This document shows positions 12,901 to 23,543 of a DNA stretch of 64,000 nucleotides, in pieces. Position 1 is the first letter of the stretch, and each line of letters begins with the position of its first letter. Both the position numbers and the translations under genes were made by a program. This DNA comes from Setaria digitata (taxonomy: Eukaryota > Nematoda > Chromadorea > Rhabditida > Setariidae). The stretch is from contig RCAB01000168.1 of NCBI GenBank assembly GCA_003640385.1, forward strand, positions 57,248-121,247, in the 5' to 3' direction. The notes under the pieces are model-generated. The model made no database searches, was not told where the DNA came from, and was given only the letters and a program-made list of their open reading frames with translations.

Positions 12901-13375
12901 CTATATTATTTCTGTAAATTGCATGGCAGCAATTATCGCGTGTTAATGTTATACAGATACAAAATATATTAAGACAAAGAAACAAAAATTCAGTGATGGG
13001 TAAATGTAAGTTCCTCTAACTTTTTAATATTTGATGGTTTTGTTAAGTAAGTGGGAATTTTTTTTTTACTGTCAAACTATTTACCAGTTTTGCAGATATT
13101 AGTTGTTTTTTTTCTGATCTCTCTCTGAGTGGCTTTATAATCTTTTCAAAAGGATTAATATTTCCCAATTGTAAGCAACAAAACCATACTGTATTTATTG
13201 TCGAGGGTTTTAGCACTTCGGAAATTTACTGTCAATGTATTCAAATGGATTTAGGATCGTCTCACTTTTCTTTTTGGGATGGCCGTTATAAAAGACAGAC
13301 TATAAAAACAATTCGATCACGTTCCAGGTGAATTGTTGCTACTGATATCATTGTTGCATCTTTATCCCGCTTCAG
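9988..13375. other. Intergenic region between the BET and exchanger genes, plus the unseen 5' end of the exchanger
   Basis: 3' flank of the BET gene, then mostly AT-rich sequence with no recognisable plus-strand exon until 13376. The first exon of the exchanger must lie here but was not identified; an ATGG followed by GTAAAT at 12996-12999 has the right phase but nothing else to support it. A coding-like minus-strand patch at 11794-12362 is listed separately. Confidence 0.5.
11794..12362 (-). CDS. Possible unrecognised minus-strand gene or pseudogene
   Basis: Not recognised. Two minus-strand open stretches, 12362-12165 and 12018-11794, sit in a patch visibly richer in G and C than its surroundings. 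The upstream one reads YDVPQYPLYIRYSLFDLVN and becomes proline-rich (LTPPAPKKQ). The downstream one contains IGNLRTSRNIITFYEVMQGK and ends in a stop at 11794. They are in different frames and could be two exons or a decayed gene. A TTGCAG acceptor precedes the first, but the exon upstream of it would carry a stop in the required phase, so the model is incomplete. Confidence 0.25.
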
Positions 13376-16300
13376 GATTCGGTGGAAAACATGATTCGGT
13401 AGAACACATTGAGCAAGCTGCGGAGAAGGTAAACAGCAAAGTCATATTTTAGTTTCCAACAAAGGAAAAGAGCAACCAGGAGAAAAGTGTTGGAAAGACA
13501 ATATAGTTTTTATATCGCTGTGAAATATCCATCGGAAAGAAACAATGTTTTTTTAATTCATATTTTTCAGATGAATTTCGCTTATATTTTATAATGGTTG
13601 ATCCCTGTTGACGGTTTTTTTTCTCCTCTTTCAGAGAGCGTACAATATTCATCGTATTGATACTTTAATACTATTGATTTTTGTTGCTTTACTCGTTTTC
13701 ATTGTTCTTACGGCATGGTTTTTTAAGCATCACCGTCTCCGGTTTATTCATGAAACTGGTCTCACATTATGTTATGGTTAGTTAGTTTTTCGTTTCCCTT
13801 TTTACTCTACAAGGTCGTTGAAATCATGTCTTCCCAACAAAATATGTATTACTCATTATGTTTTGGGGAATCCTAGTTTCAACACAATATTTGTTTCAAT
13901 ATTTTACAATGAATAATCTTTAAATCCTGCTTGATTTAGAGATGATATCGAGATTTTTTAAGCTTATTGATCCCTAGTGTTTTCAGGTTTATTAATTGGT
14001 CTCTTATTACGTTACACAAATATTGGCGTGATTGAAAGTCAGACGATAGATGTAATGCAGAAGAATGCATCTGTCGTGCGCGAACCACCAGATTATTTAA
14101 GGCTTGAGGTTGAGTTAATTTTAAATGTACGAGTGGTAGAATTTCGCACATTTTTATTTCACAGATAAAACGCAGTTTAAGGTTACACTGTGCAGTATTT
14201 CAGAAGATGCATTTTATCAGTGATTTCTTTGGCACTCTTTCTTTCATACTCAGTGTCTCTTTAATACTGTTTCTTGAAACGAACTATGTTTTTTCAAATT
14301 ATGAAGGTAATTTATCTGTTCATTGTACTAATTTTCTAATATTGTTGTTCCAGGTTGAGCCTATAAAAGCGCAAAAAGTCCAATTTCATTATGAACTGAT
14401 GGAGGGCTTTTTTGGGGATAAAGAAAAACAGAGCGAACGACATCTTGAACAAAAAGTTTAAATTTATTCTAAATTTGTTATGATTTATTCTCAATTGTAG
14501 CAAGTGACGAACTCGATCCTAATGAAAAAAGCGTTTATTTGAATTTGAATTCGCATACTAGTGTTTTTCAGCGAGTAAACAGTACGGTAAATGAAAGATT
14601 TTTACTCAGCCTAAACAAGTCTTTCCTCATTCGAAAATTTACACTCTCCTTCTAATCTTGGATTAGAATTTCTTGCAATTTTTATGGTATGGATCTCTTG
14701 CTTTCAGGCTGTATTTTCTCCGGAGATATTTTTTAATCTACTTCTTCCACCAATTATTTTCAACGCTGGCTACAGTTTAAAAAAGGTATGCTGTTGATAA
14801 ATAGCAGAAATTGTTTGGTAGGAGTTAAGAAGCTTACGAAACTTTTTATGTTTATACAATCAAGTGAAACTTCGGTTCCTTCTTTTCGGCGTATTCAAAA
14901 GAACTAATAGAGAGAAGCACCTTTACGCTTGGGAAATTTATGTGCTTGATTTTTTTTCAGCGGCATTTTTTCCGGAACATCGGCAGTATCTTGACATTCG
15001 CTTTCGCTGGCACAACTATATCAGCTGTAGTTATTGGGTATGTTTTCTGATTATCCTTTGTTCATTTAAAAATTTTATTCATTAGCCACTGCAAGAGTCT
15101 GAGTCACCTGTGAGATTTTCAGTCTTTAGCTATTTTTCAGGATAATAATGTATTCATTTTGCTGGTTGTTTTCGTCACCGTTTACATTCAAGGAGCTGTT
15201 ATTTTTCGGTTCACTGATGTCATCAACTGACCCTGGTTAGTTTTTCCCCATTGCTAGAACTTCCTTTTATATTGCCTGTATCAGTGAAACTTATTGCATA
15301 ATTTATTAACGTACTGCTTAGTTTATGAACGTGTTGCTTGAACCATATCTGTAAGGGAGTCTTTTTTCGAACAACAGTTAACATTGTGTTTTCTTAAGAT
15401 TTTAAGATTTGAGGAAAAAAGGACAGTTCTTTTAATAACATGAAAGATTCAAGCAGGCATAACGCAGCTGATAGTAACGAATTTCAGTAATCATTATCAT
15501 TTTTATTAGTTCTGCTCTTAATGCTTTTGATTGTTTTTTTTTTCTATTATTTCGTTTTTTTCTTTTATTTCTTATTTCAGTTTTTTTTTTCTATTTGCCG
15601 TTACAGCTTTTGATTTATTATGGGTTGTCGTTCCTACAATTCTTAAAATTATAAATTATTGTCGATGAACTAAGTTTTTCATGTAACTTTTAAATGAGGT
15701 ATTCGAACTGATAAAGTAAGGATTATTTGATATATCTGTAACTTTTAAGTTGTTCCTTTTGCGGGAACAGAAGTGGTCTCAGTGGTGTAGTGGTAATGCT
15801 TCCACTGCAAGGCACATTATAATTCAGGATGATGGCTCAGTCGGTGCCATCATACTTGGTAGCGTGTGCAAGAAGAAAATACACGGCTGTTTTATTTATC
15901 TGCAGCCCTTAGAATGCTGCTTTCCAGAAACAGTAGTGTTACAGTGACTGAATGCCATTCGAAAGAATAGGGAAGGTTATCTAAGAATGTTGATGAAGGG
16001 TTTGGAATTTGCTTGCCTCTTCTTTATGCAACAGAAATTGTGCAAAACGAGGCGATGGTTCTATCCCTCCATTCCTTGGACCATCGACATTTATTACTTC
16101 TTTTTTCTTCTCCTCTCTCGGTATAAAACCTGAACATTATAATCAGTTAAATTTCTTGCTATACCAAGTGCATGGCTGAACAGTCAAAATAATTTTTAGA
16201 ATAACTGTGAGAACGAGATTTTTCGTTTTAGCTTAATATTTTCCATTAAGCGTTTTAGTGTCAGTATTGGCTGTCTTCCAAGAGATGGAAGTCGAATCAG

Positions 16301-19300
16301 ACTTATATGCACTGGTTTTTGGTGAAAGTGTACTGAATGATGCCGTTGCCATTGTTTTGTCGAGGTAATCTGCTTTTCATTTGCCACCAACAGTTCGACT
16401 TGAGGATGTTGATACATTTTCGTCTCCGATATCTAACTGGAGATCAATTTATTAAAAATTACCAAGCCGCAGTTAAAAGTCCTACTTTGGAAACTATTTA
16501 TTTATTAATTAAACTTAGTTATTTACTTAAAACACTTTGTTAAATTTGTTTAGCAGCACTTTATCGGTGACTGTTATTAAACTATAAATCATTTACTCAG
16601 AAATGTTTATTAATCGGAAGTGATAATTCCCGGAATTGTCCAATTTCAGTTCAGTGGATAATTTTGCTTCGGACAAATCGTTCGATTTGGATGCTTTTTT
16701 TGCTGCTGTTATTGACTTCTTATCTGTTTTTTTCGGCAAGTTGCTTATTATTTTTTTACGTGAATAACTGAGTGTCCCAATTTTTTCATCTTTTGTTCTA
16801 ATTTAATTATTCATCATTCTTCTCATTTCGCCTGTCCTAAAATTCTTGTTAAAAAAAATGCTGTATATGACTGACAGATATGTCATTTCACGCTAATTTT
16901 AGGGTCTCTTTTATTGGGTTCAGTGATTGGTTGTGCCACGGCGTTGATTACTAAAATGACCGAAATCAAAGAGTTCCCGTTGCTTGAATCAGCTCTTTTT
17001 ATACTTCTTTCGTACTTGTCGTTTCTTCTTGCTGAATTTGTTGAATTAACAGGTTTCTGGATATCAGTATTTTTTGTATTTAGTTTTTAATTTTTTTAGT
17101 TCCTAGTTATATACCTTTTCGCCTGATTCCGTCGAGTATTACAAATGGCATGTGTATTATTCAGTAATTTTCTTACTATTTCGTTGTACATAATGTAAAT
17201 TAATTTGGTGGAAGCTGAAAACTTTTCAAAATATTTGAAGATTTTATTGTTCCAGGAATTGTGGCCGTTCTTTTCTGTGCCATATGTCAGGCACATTATA
17301 CGTACAATAATTTATCGGATGAAGCAAGAACCAGAACAAAACAGTTTTTTGAGGTATTTATGTGGGAATTAACATTTCTCCGACATTTACTTCAAAAATT
17401 ATCGTAGGTGAAAAAAGCATGCGCACATAATCGCTTAATTAACGACCAGAGCAATATAAAGCACTGGCTTAGTGCACCATAGAAGTTTTTTTTTTGTCTA
17501 TACATACAGGATAAAAAAGTCAACACTTTTTGGAGATTAATTTAGGCCAGTTTGGGGATAGTGCTGTTAATTTTCCAGGAAATTTCTTTTGTGTTGGAAA
17601 GCTTCATCTTCTGTTATATTGGAGTCAGTGTTTTTGTATCACATAGTCAACAGTGGAGTATTTCCTTTTTTCTTTGCACCCTTGTGAGTTGTTTTGTTAT
17701 TTAATTAAATACTGTTTTTTTATCAAATATATTATTACTTAAATCATGGGATTATTAATTTATGCAGAAGTTTTAGATTTTAGGTAGTGATATTGCTAGC
17801 ATCAGTGTTGCTTGGCTCCAAACATGTGGCTATGTCATGTTGAAAGAGAACTGATTTTAATATTCATATCATTTTGATATTGTCAATCAAATCTTTTCAG
17901 TCGTATATCTTTGCACAGTTATCATATTTATGTTTCTAGATGGGCATCTTCACAAAATTACTTAAAATTTTAAGACTACTGCATCTTTTTTTTAGCTTTC
18001 TTTGTTTTTGTCAAGAGCAGCTCATATCTATCCCGTTTCTGCCATGCTGAATATCCATCGAAAACCAAAAATTCCACAACGATACCAGCATATGATGCTT
18101 TTTTCGGGTGTGATTTTTTTTTTTTTTAATTTGTGTGTTCCTTAACAAAACAAACTTTTAAATATCGACGAAGCATTAATTGAAACTTCTTATTTTAAAA
18201 AAAATTATATTTTGAGAAAAAACTAGAATCTATGGATTTCTTAATTCGAAATTTTAATTTAAGGATTGCGTGGTGCTATGGCTTTCGCACTTGCATATCG
18301 TAACACATCAACAGATAATCGTCAAATTATGGCTACCACTACAAGTATGGTTGTGATCGTAACTGTATTGTTTAACGGTGGCCTTACTTGTTGGTTTACT
18401 GAGTATTTGGGCATCAGGTGCTTCATTTTTACTTTGTTAAGTAGTACTAAGTTAGAATTTAGATATAAAATCGAAGAAAGAAATGACACACTGTTAAAAG
18501 AACAGTAGCTTTAATTGTTTTCGGTTGTTTTCGAAAACATTTTTCCAATTGGAATTATCGCTTTAGGCATGGTGCTGAGGCTCGTGAAGATTCTCAGCTG
18601 CAACTGAACTTGGTTAGTATTTCATCTTTTTTTTCAGATAATTCTATATGACAGTTTTAAAGGATTTTGTAAGGAAAAATTCCTTCAGTGAGAAATTTTA
18701 GCATGCATATGTTTTACTTGTACATATACCATGTCATGTACTTCCTAATTACCAAATCAGTGGATATTTCAAATGTAGGATGATGTGCATGTAGAAGATT
18801 TAGACGCATTATCTCGTGTCAGTGGGCAAAATCCATGGGATAAAGCATTTCTCCCTCGAAAATGGTACAATTTTGATGCATCGTGAGTACTTTTTGTCTT
18901 TTTCAGAAGTTATATTAGATTTCTCTTAAAATTTGTCTTTAAATTGTGTGCACTTAACAGCTTACTGTTCGTTGATTTATTTATTGATGATTTTATTTTT
19001 AATTAGTCTTAGATTTATTTAAAGTTAAGTTTTCTATTTCACGAAGAGTTTACAGTTTTATGAAGCCATTTTTAACGAATGCAAATCCGACATTACTAGA
19101 AACGATGCCATCATTTATGGCACCGTTTGCCAAGATATTTACAACCAACCAACAGTTAAGTATGGTATGTGTTACTGGATGATTTATTTCTATTAAAGAA
19201 AGTTTTATTATATTCAATAACAAAAATTGAATCTAAAACTATTGCGTCTGGGGCGAAACACATTTCAGTAATGTTGATAGTAACATAGGTATAGTATGAG

Positions 19301-20214
19301 GATTATAAAGGATAAATTTTTGCAAATTGTAAACAGTAAATATTGCTCGTTAAAAATTTTAGTGATTTCACTTTTTTTGGATATTACTGAACAATTTCAA
19401 CTTAGTATTGTTTTTGCTTGACAGAATACTTTGTTCTTATCATTTTCCTCATTTACTTTCTTTTGTATTAGATATGATGAGTAGCTGCATATGTAACTAC
19501 AAATCCTTATTTATTTACTTGTTCTAGTACACACGAACAACTGCTAATGGTTCAGTGATCAATCAGTCCACTTCGAACGACAATCCATTTCTACGGGTAC
19601 GCTATTATAATTCACTCGATAGAATAGCGATGAACAACAGTTTGTCAAAGTTGTAGAAAAAAATATGGCTTCATCCGGTGGTGGAGAGGTAATCCTTCGG
19701 ATACCCCCCTTTTCTACTCCTTCATAAAGCATAACTTCAGTAAAGGTACTAGCATCTTTTCCTTTTTGCATTATTAAGCATAAAGAGAAAGAAATATGCA
19801 TGTATGTTGCTGTTACATTCTAGTTGAGTGTAATAATTCTGTAGTTCCTAATTTATAGAGTAGCATGAATAGTAATACGTCTCTTTACTCGTTATTTGAA
19901 ATCATATTACAGCGACTGGTTGTGGACTTATAAATAATCTGTTTTCAAGTTCTATGCTAATAATTTGCCGTCATAAGTACTACCCAGAAAAATGTGAGAT
20001 AGACATATGTGAATTTCTTACTGTAGCTGTTGTGTTTAACTCTTAAGTGAAATGGTATATGCTCTAAAGCACTGAGTAGATAAATTCCTTATCCAAATAG
20101 TGTCCTTCCAAATTTTTTGGTCGTGTTAGCTTTTGAAAAGAAGGATATTGTGTTCAATATTTTATTCTTTTTCAGCCTTTGGAAAATAACGCGACTTCCG
20201 ATGAAAGTAAATAA
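13376..20214 (+). CDS. nhx-5: Endosomal Na+/H+ exchanger, NHE6/7/9 (SLC9A6/7/9) group; first exon not found
   Basis: Multipass antiporter that exchanges luminal H+ for Na+ or K+ in endosomes and the Golgi. Twenty exons were read, about 644 residues: 13376-13428, 13635-13776, 13987-14108, 14354-14456, 14501-14586, 14708-14785, 14961-15037, 15141-15235, 16259-16364, 16650-16735, 16903-17052, 17256-17353, 17579-17683, 17996-18107, 18264-18417, 18567-18612, 18779-18882, 19056-19164, 19528-19596 and 20176-20214 (TAA). Family marks: [66 protein letters not shown]. The tail ([13 protein letters not shown], then FMKPFLTN) follows the organellar rather than the plasma-membrane NHE pattern. The intron after 16735 begins with GC (G|GCAAGT); no GT donor there keeps the frame. 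The orthologue assignment to nhx-5 is inference from family resemblance. Confidence 0.93.
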
Positions 20215-21531
20215 TTGCAAGAATCTCTGGAAAAGGTATCAATTATCTACTGGAGTTCTTTTTTGCTGTTACAATTTCGCCTTCCTTCTACGTATTTCTT
20301 TCTGAAATGCTTTCATTTCTGTCTCCTACTTGAGAATTTTCGAAAACCCAATCGTGCTTGAAATTTTTATTGCATAAAGCTGTTACCATCATAACGAAGA
20401 TGGAAGTTGAGTAATTCAGTTTGAGTGTTCAGATTTACTTTAATATATCACTCTTTGATGGATATGATATGCTACAGTTAACAAAAACAAAAAATATTAG
20501 TTATAACATGGTAGTTGATGGGAGAATTTGGAGAGGGGCATCGAAAAAAACTAGCACTGTTGGCAGATTTGAGTTCTTGAGGAATACAAATTTCTAAAAT
20601 TATGCTCTAAAATATTGTTTATAGAATGCATGCCACTTATTTTCTGTATTCCTTAGATTCTGCAAGGTAGAACGTAGTGGCCGACCATCTACTTTTAATT
20701 ATTCCCTTATTGTGGTATTTAAGCATCGACTTTATTAGCACTGGCGATGAAAAGAGCAGAGCGATAAAGAACTCCGTTACACTACCACTTTCTGTGGACC
20801 GGTTTCAATATGTACCAGTCCCAGCGATCTCTTTTTTGCAAGCCTTAATTGGCTTCTGGATCTTGCTCCTCGTTTACCCATTCTCGCTGTAAATCTGTTT
20901 GTATTCGTAGGTCTTTAGATTTTGAAGATTTTTACTTTGATTCAGGAGTTCGTTTAGATTAACAATACTTACTTTTAGAAAAGAAGCAGATTTTTAATAA
21001 TCTTCAATCTTGTTAACACTTGACATATCCCAAAACACCCTCTTCACTTATTTCCTCGAAATGGTAATTGGAAAATTGTCGGTACCTATTTTCCCGGTTC
21101 GTGATGCGTATGTAACTGAATATGTCGTTCTAAGATGTTTTCCCGGGTATTAATTCAGTTCGTGTCATTATTATTTCTGCTTTTATTATACTTTTCCTGA
21201 ACTTTGTAAGCTTAAATTCATTTTAATACTTAATAACTGCTAAATATAATGGCGAGAAAGACAGCAGTCCACGTAACATATAAAATAATAAAGCTTTATG
21301 AATAATGACATGTGACACTCTATATGTGGAAAGACACTATACTAAAAAGAAACATGAAATGACGAAGTTCTGCTTGTTAATCTCATACATAATATAAAAT
21401 TTTCGCCTGCGAATGCGTTTCAAAGCCTACCCGTTTGCAGTAAAAAATTTTCAACACTGTACTTTCCAGATATCAATATTTCAACACTAATCTACGTTTT
21501 TTTTTTAAAAAAAAAGAACCAGTAGAACAAC
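20215..21531. other. Intergenic region between two converging genes
   Basis: 3' flanks of the exchanger (plus) and IF1 (minus). An open frame at 20677-20892 (starting GTG, no ATG, hydrophobic C-terminal end) is somewhat coding-like, but I cannot connect it to any exon or family. The rest is AT-rich. Confidence 0.5.
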
Positions 21532-22042
21532 TTATTGACTTTTCAGTTGTTCTTCTTCTTTCTCCAACTCATTTATCCGACGTCTTAAACGTTCAGCCGC
21601 CTCATTATGTTCACGTGCGCGGTTTTCATGCTCTTCAATTTCACGCTGCATTTCTTTGCGTAAATTTTTGTACTGCATTTGTAACGATTTCAGCTGCTCC
21701 TTCTCCTGCAAGAGTTCAATACTGTACTAACAGTTAAAAGGTTTAGTTTTAATTGGTGTCATAACCGCTACTCCACTTTTGTATCATTTCGAAGGGTCTG
21801 TATTCGAAGTTGGAAATATGAAAGATGCATTATGTACTCGAAATATCTGTCTACATGTGCTTTAAGCAGCACTATTAAGAAAAATATTTTGTTCTTTTCC
21901 ACACAGAAAGATATTTTTTTTTAGTTTTTATTCGAAATTTTTAACTAGACCTTCACCTATATCAAAAATCCTGTCTAATTTCCGACGTGGGCGTCGGAAA
22001 TTAGACAGGATTTTTGATATAGCTGAAGGCATCCAAAGAAAA

Positions 22043-22073
<31 letters not shown>

Positions 22074-23028
22074 NGTTTTTTAAAATATTCTTCCTCTCGT
22101 ACAGCTTGCCGTTTTCCAAAAGCTCCACCAGCATCACGTATGGACCCACCAGTACCACCACCCTAAAGAGAAGCAGTAAATAAACTCAGTTACCATTCTA
22201 CAACACAATTAATACCAGAAGACAAGCTAGAAAAAAAAAATTCTTAAGAAGTTCCACATTCGTCAATCTTGATAGCATATAAGAATATACTTCTATCTCT
22301 TCTTTGCATTCGCTGTAATTAAAAAGAACAAAAGAAGGACAGGCGCTATCTTGCGAAATCTTTGAATCCCTGTCTAAATGTTAAACGAAGTGAAATATGA
22401 ACTAGTCAGCTGAGATGAATGGATATGAAACGAACCTTTCCACTGCCACTTCCGAGATCACCCGCTTGAGTGAGGCCTCGTTTTATAGAACTGTAAAGAG
22501 AAACATGCAAATTTCAACCAGTAATTATGGTAATGAAGAACAAAAATATGCCAGTCGAAGTGTTTGACAACCTTAAATGATGCCTATTAATATTAATATG
22601 GAGGCTGATAGGAACTCTTCTTCCTCGACAATAATAGATTTGTAATATTTTACATGCAGTCCAGCTGGAACTTTCAATGATGGTGGGAAAACTACCGGCA
22701 AATTACTTCTCTTCAAAGTATAAGGTAATACATCGGAAGAGTTAAGCCTAAGGTGCTCAGCTAATCTCGTTTCTGTTATGTTTTTATAATATAGTTCTCC
22801 TTGGAATAATTGACATGGATATCAACAGAAAAGTCTATCACTTTTCCATACATTATATTTTTGCTGGCGGAGGAAAACAGATGGCAGAATGAGATGGGAA
22901 ATGAAGTTATTTTATGTGACATATGGCTGAACTATATGAAACGTTAAAGCAGTTACAAGAAATTTTGAAGCATAAGATACTTACCGAGAAAGACCAATAG
23001 CGAGTCGTGATGAGTGCATAAGTGTCAT
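21532..23028 (-). CDS. mai-2: Mitochondrial F1F0-ATPase inhibitor IF1 homologue
   Basis: Matrix protein that blocks ATP hydrolysis by F1-ATPase when the matrix acidifies. Exons on the minus strand: 23028-22985 (MTLMHSSRLAIGLSR, an Arg/Ser-containing presequence), 22490-22436, 22162-22075 and 21705-21532 (TAA). The core is the family signature GGTGGSIRDAGGAFGKR followed by REEEYFKK, the inhibitory helix. The last exon is an antiparallel coiled-coil type helix (KEQLKSLQMQYKNLRKEMQ and on) ending EEEQLKSQ. Total is about 120 residues, slightly long for the family. The third exon runs into an N at 22074 next to an (AT)n tract, so its donor is hidden: one base of a codon is left over where a full codon is expected. 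A 38-base-arm hairpin lies in the same intron. Confidence 0.9.
21950..22029. repeat. Long near-perfect inverted repeat (hairpin) in an IF1 intron
   Basis: Left arm 21950-21987 and right arm 21992-22029 are 38-base reverse complements with a single mismatch and a 4-base spacer (TGGG). The arms begin CCTTCACCTATATCAAAAAT on the left and end TTTTTGATATAGCTGAAGG on the right. It lies between IF1 exons 3 and 4, next to the (AT)n tract. It could be the remnant of a foldback/MITE-type element or an assembly fold; the sequence does not decide. Confidence 0.92.
22045..22074. repeat. (AT)n tract ending in an assembly N at an IF1 splice site
   Basis: About 28 bases of TA/AT followed by N at 22074, directly abutting IF1 exon 3. 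The missing bases probably include the splice donor. Confidence 0.9.
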
Positions 23029-23040
23029 CGCTTCAGCCTG
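23029..23040 (-). promoter_or_regulatory. Likely spliced-leader acceptor of the IF1 gene
   Basis: On the minus strand an AATTTCAG acceptor ends at 23038, nine bases before the ATG at 23028. An acceptor so close to the start, with no upstream coding exon visible, is what nematode trans-splicing would give; an ordinary 5'UTR intron is the alternative. Confidence 0.55.
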
Positions 23041-23418
23041 AAATTAAAGAGAACTTTACAACAAAGAACTAGCTTTTAATGCTTCTAACAATTTTACTTC
23101 CTCGTAAATGATAATAGAAGGGTAGACAGAATCTAAACTAAACAACTGAATAACTTCAGATCAAAAAAGAAATGTCCTCCTAAGCTACATACCACTCTGC
23201 CAAATGTACCACTCTAATTTCTTTATTAATTGCTTAACGCAGACACATCAACCAATAAACATACCAACATGTGTGGGATCGTAGTTTTCATAATAGTCAT
23301 GTGGAAGTGAGTGAAATGTAGAATAAAATTGGCTGACCTGGATACCAGTCTGACGTGATGAGGTGTGTTTGTTCGTTGTATACTTCTTTGGACCCGTGGG
23401 AAAGCTCACATGATTAAG

Positions 23419-23543
23419 ATCACACTCATCTAACATGGTGGATAGAATCACACTCATCTAACATGGTGGATAGAATCACACTCATCTAACATGGTGGATA
23501 GAATCACACTCATCTAACATGATGGATAGAATCACACTCATCC
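23419..23543. repeat. 28-bp tandem repeat, about 4.5 copies
   Basis: Unit ATCACACTCATCTAACATGG plus TGGATAGA, starting at 23419, 23447, 23475, 23503 and 23531 (last copy partial). Copies are nearly identical; the fourth has TGATGG for TGGTGG. Confidence 0.93.

Noticed and set aside
15765..15860. tRNA-like words (GTGGTGTAGTGGTAA, TGGCTCAGTCGGTGCCA) in an exchanger intron
   Set aside because: No cloverleaf, T-loop or B-box could be assembled around them.
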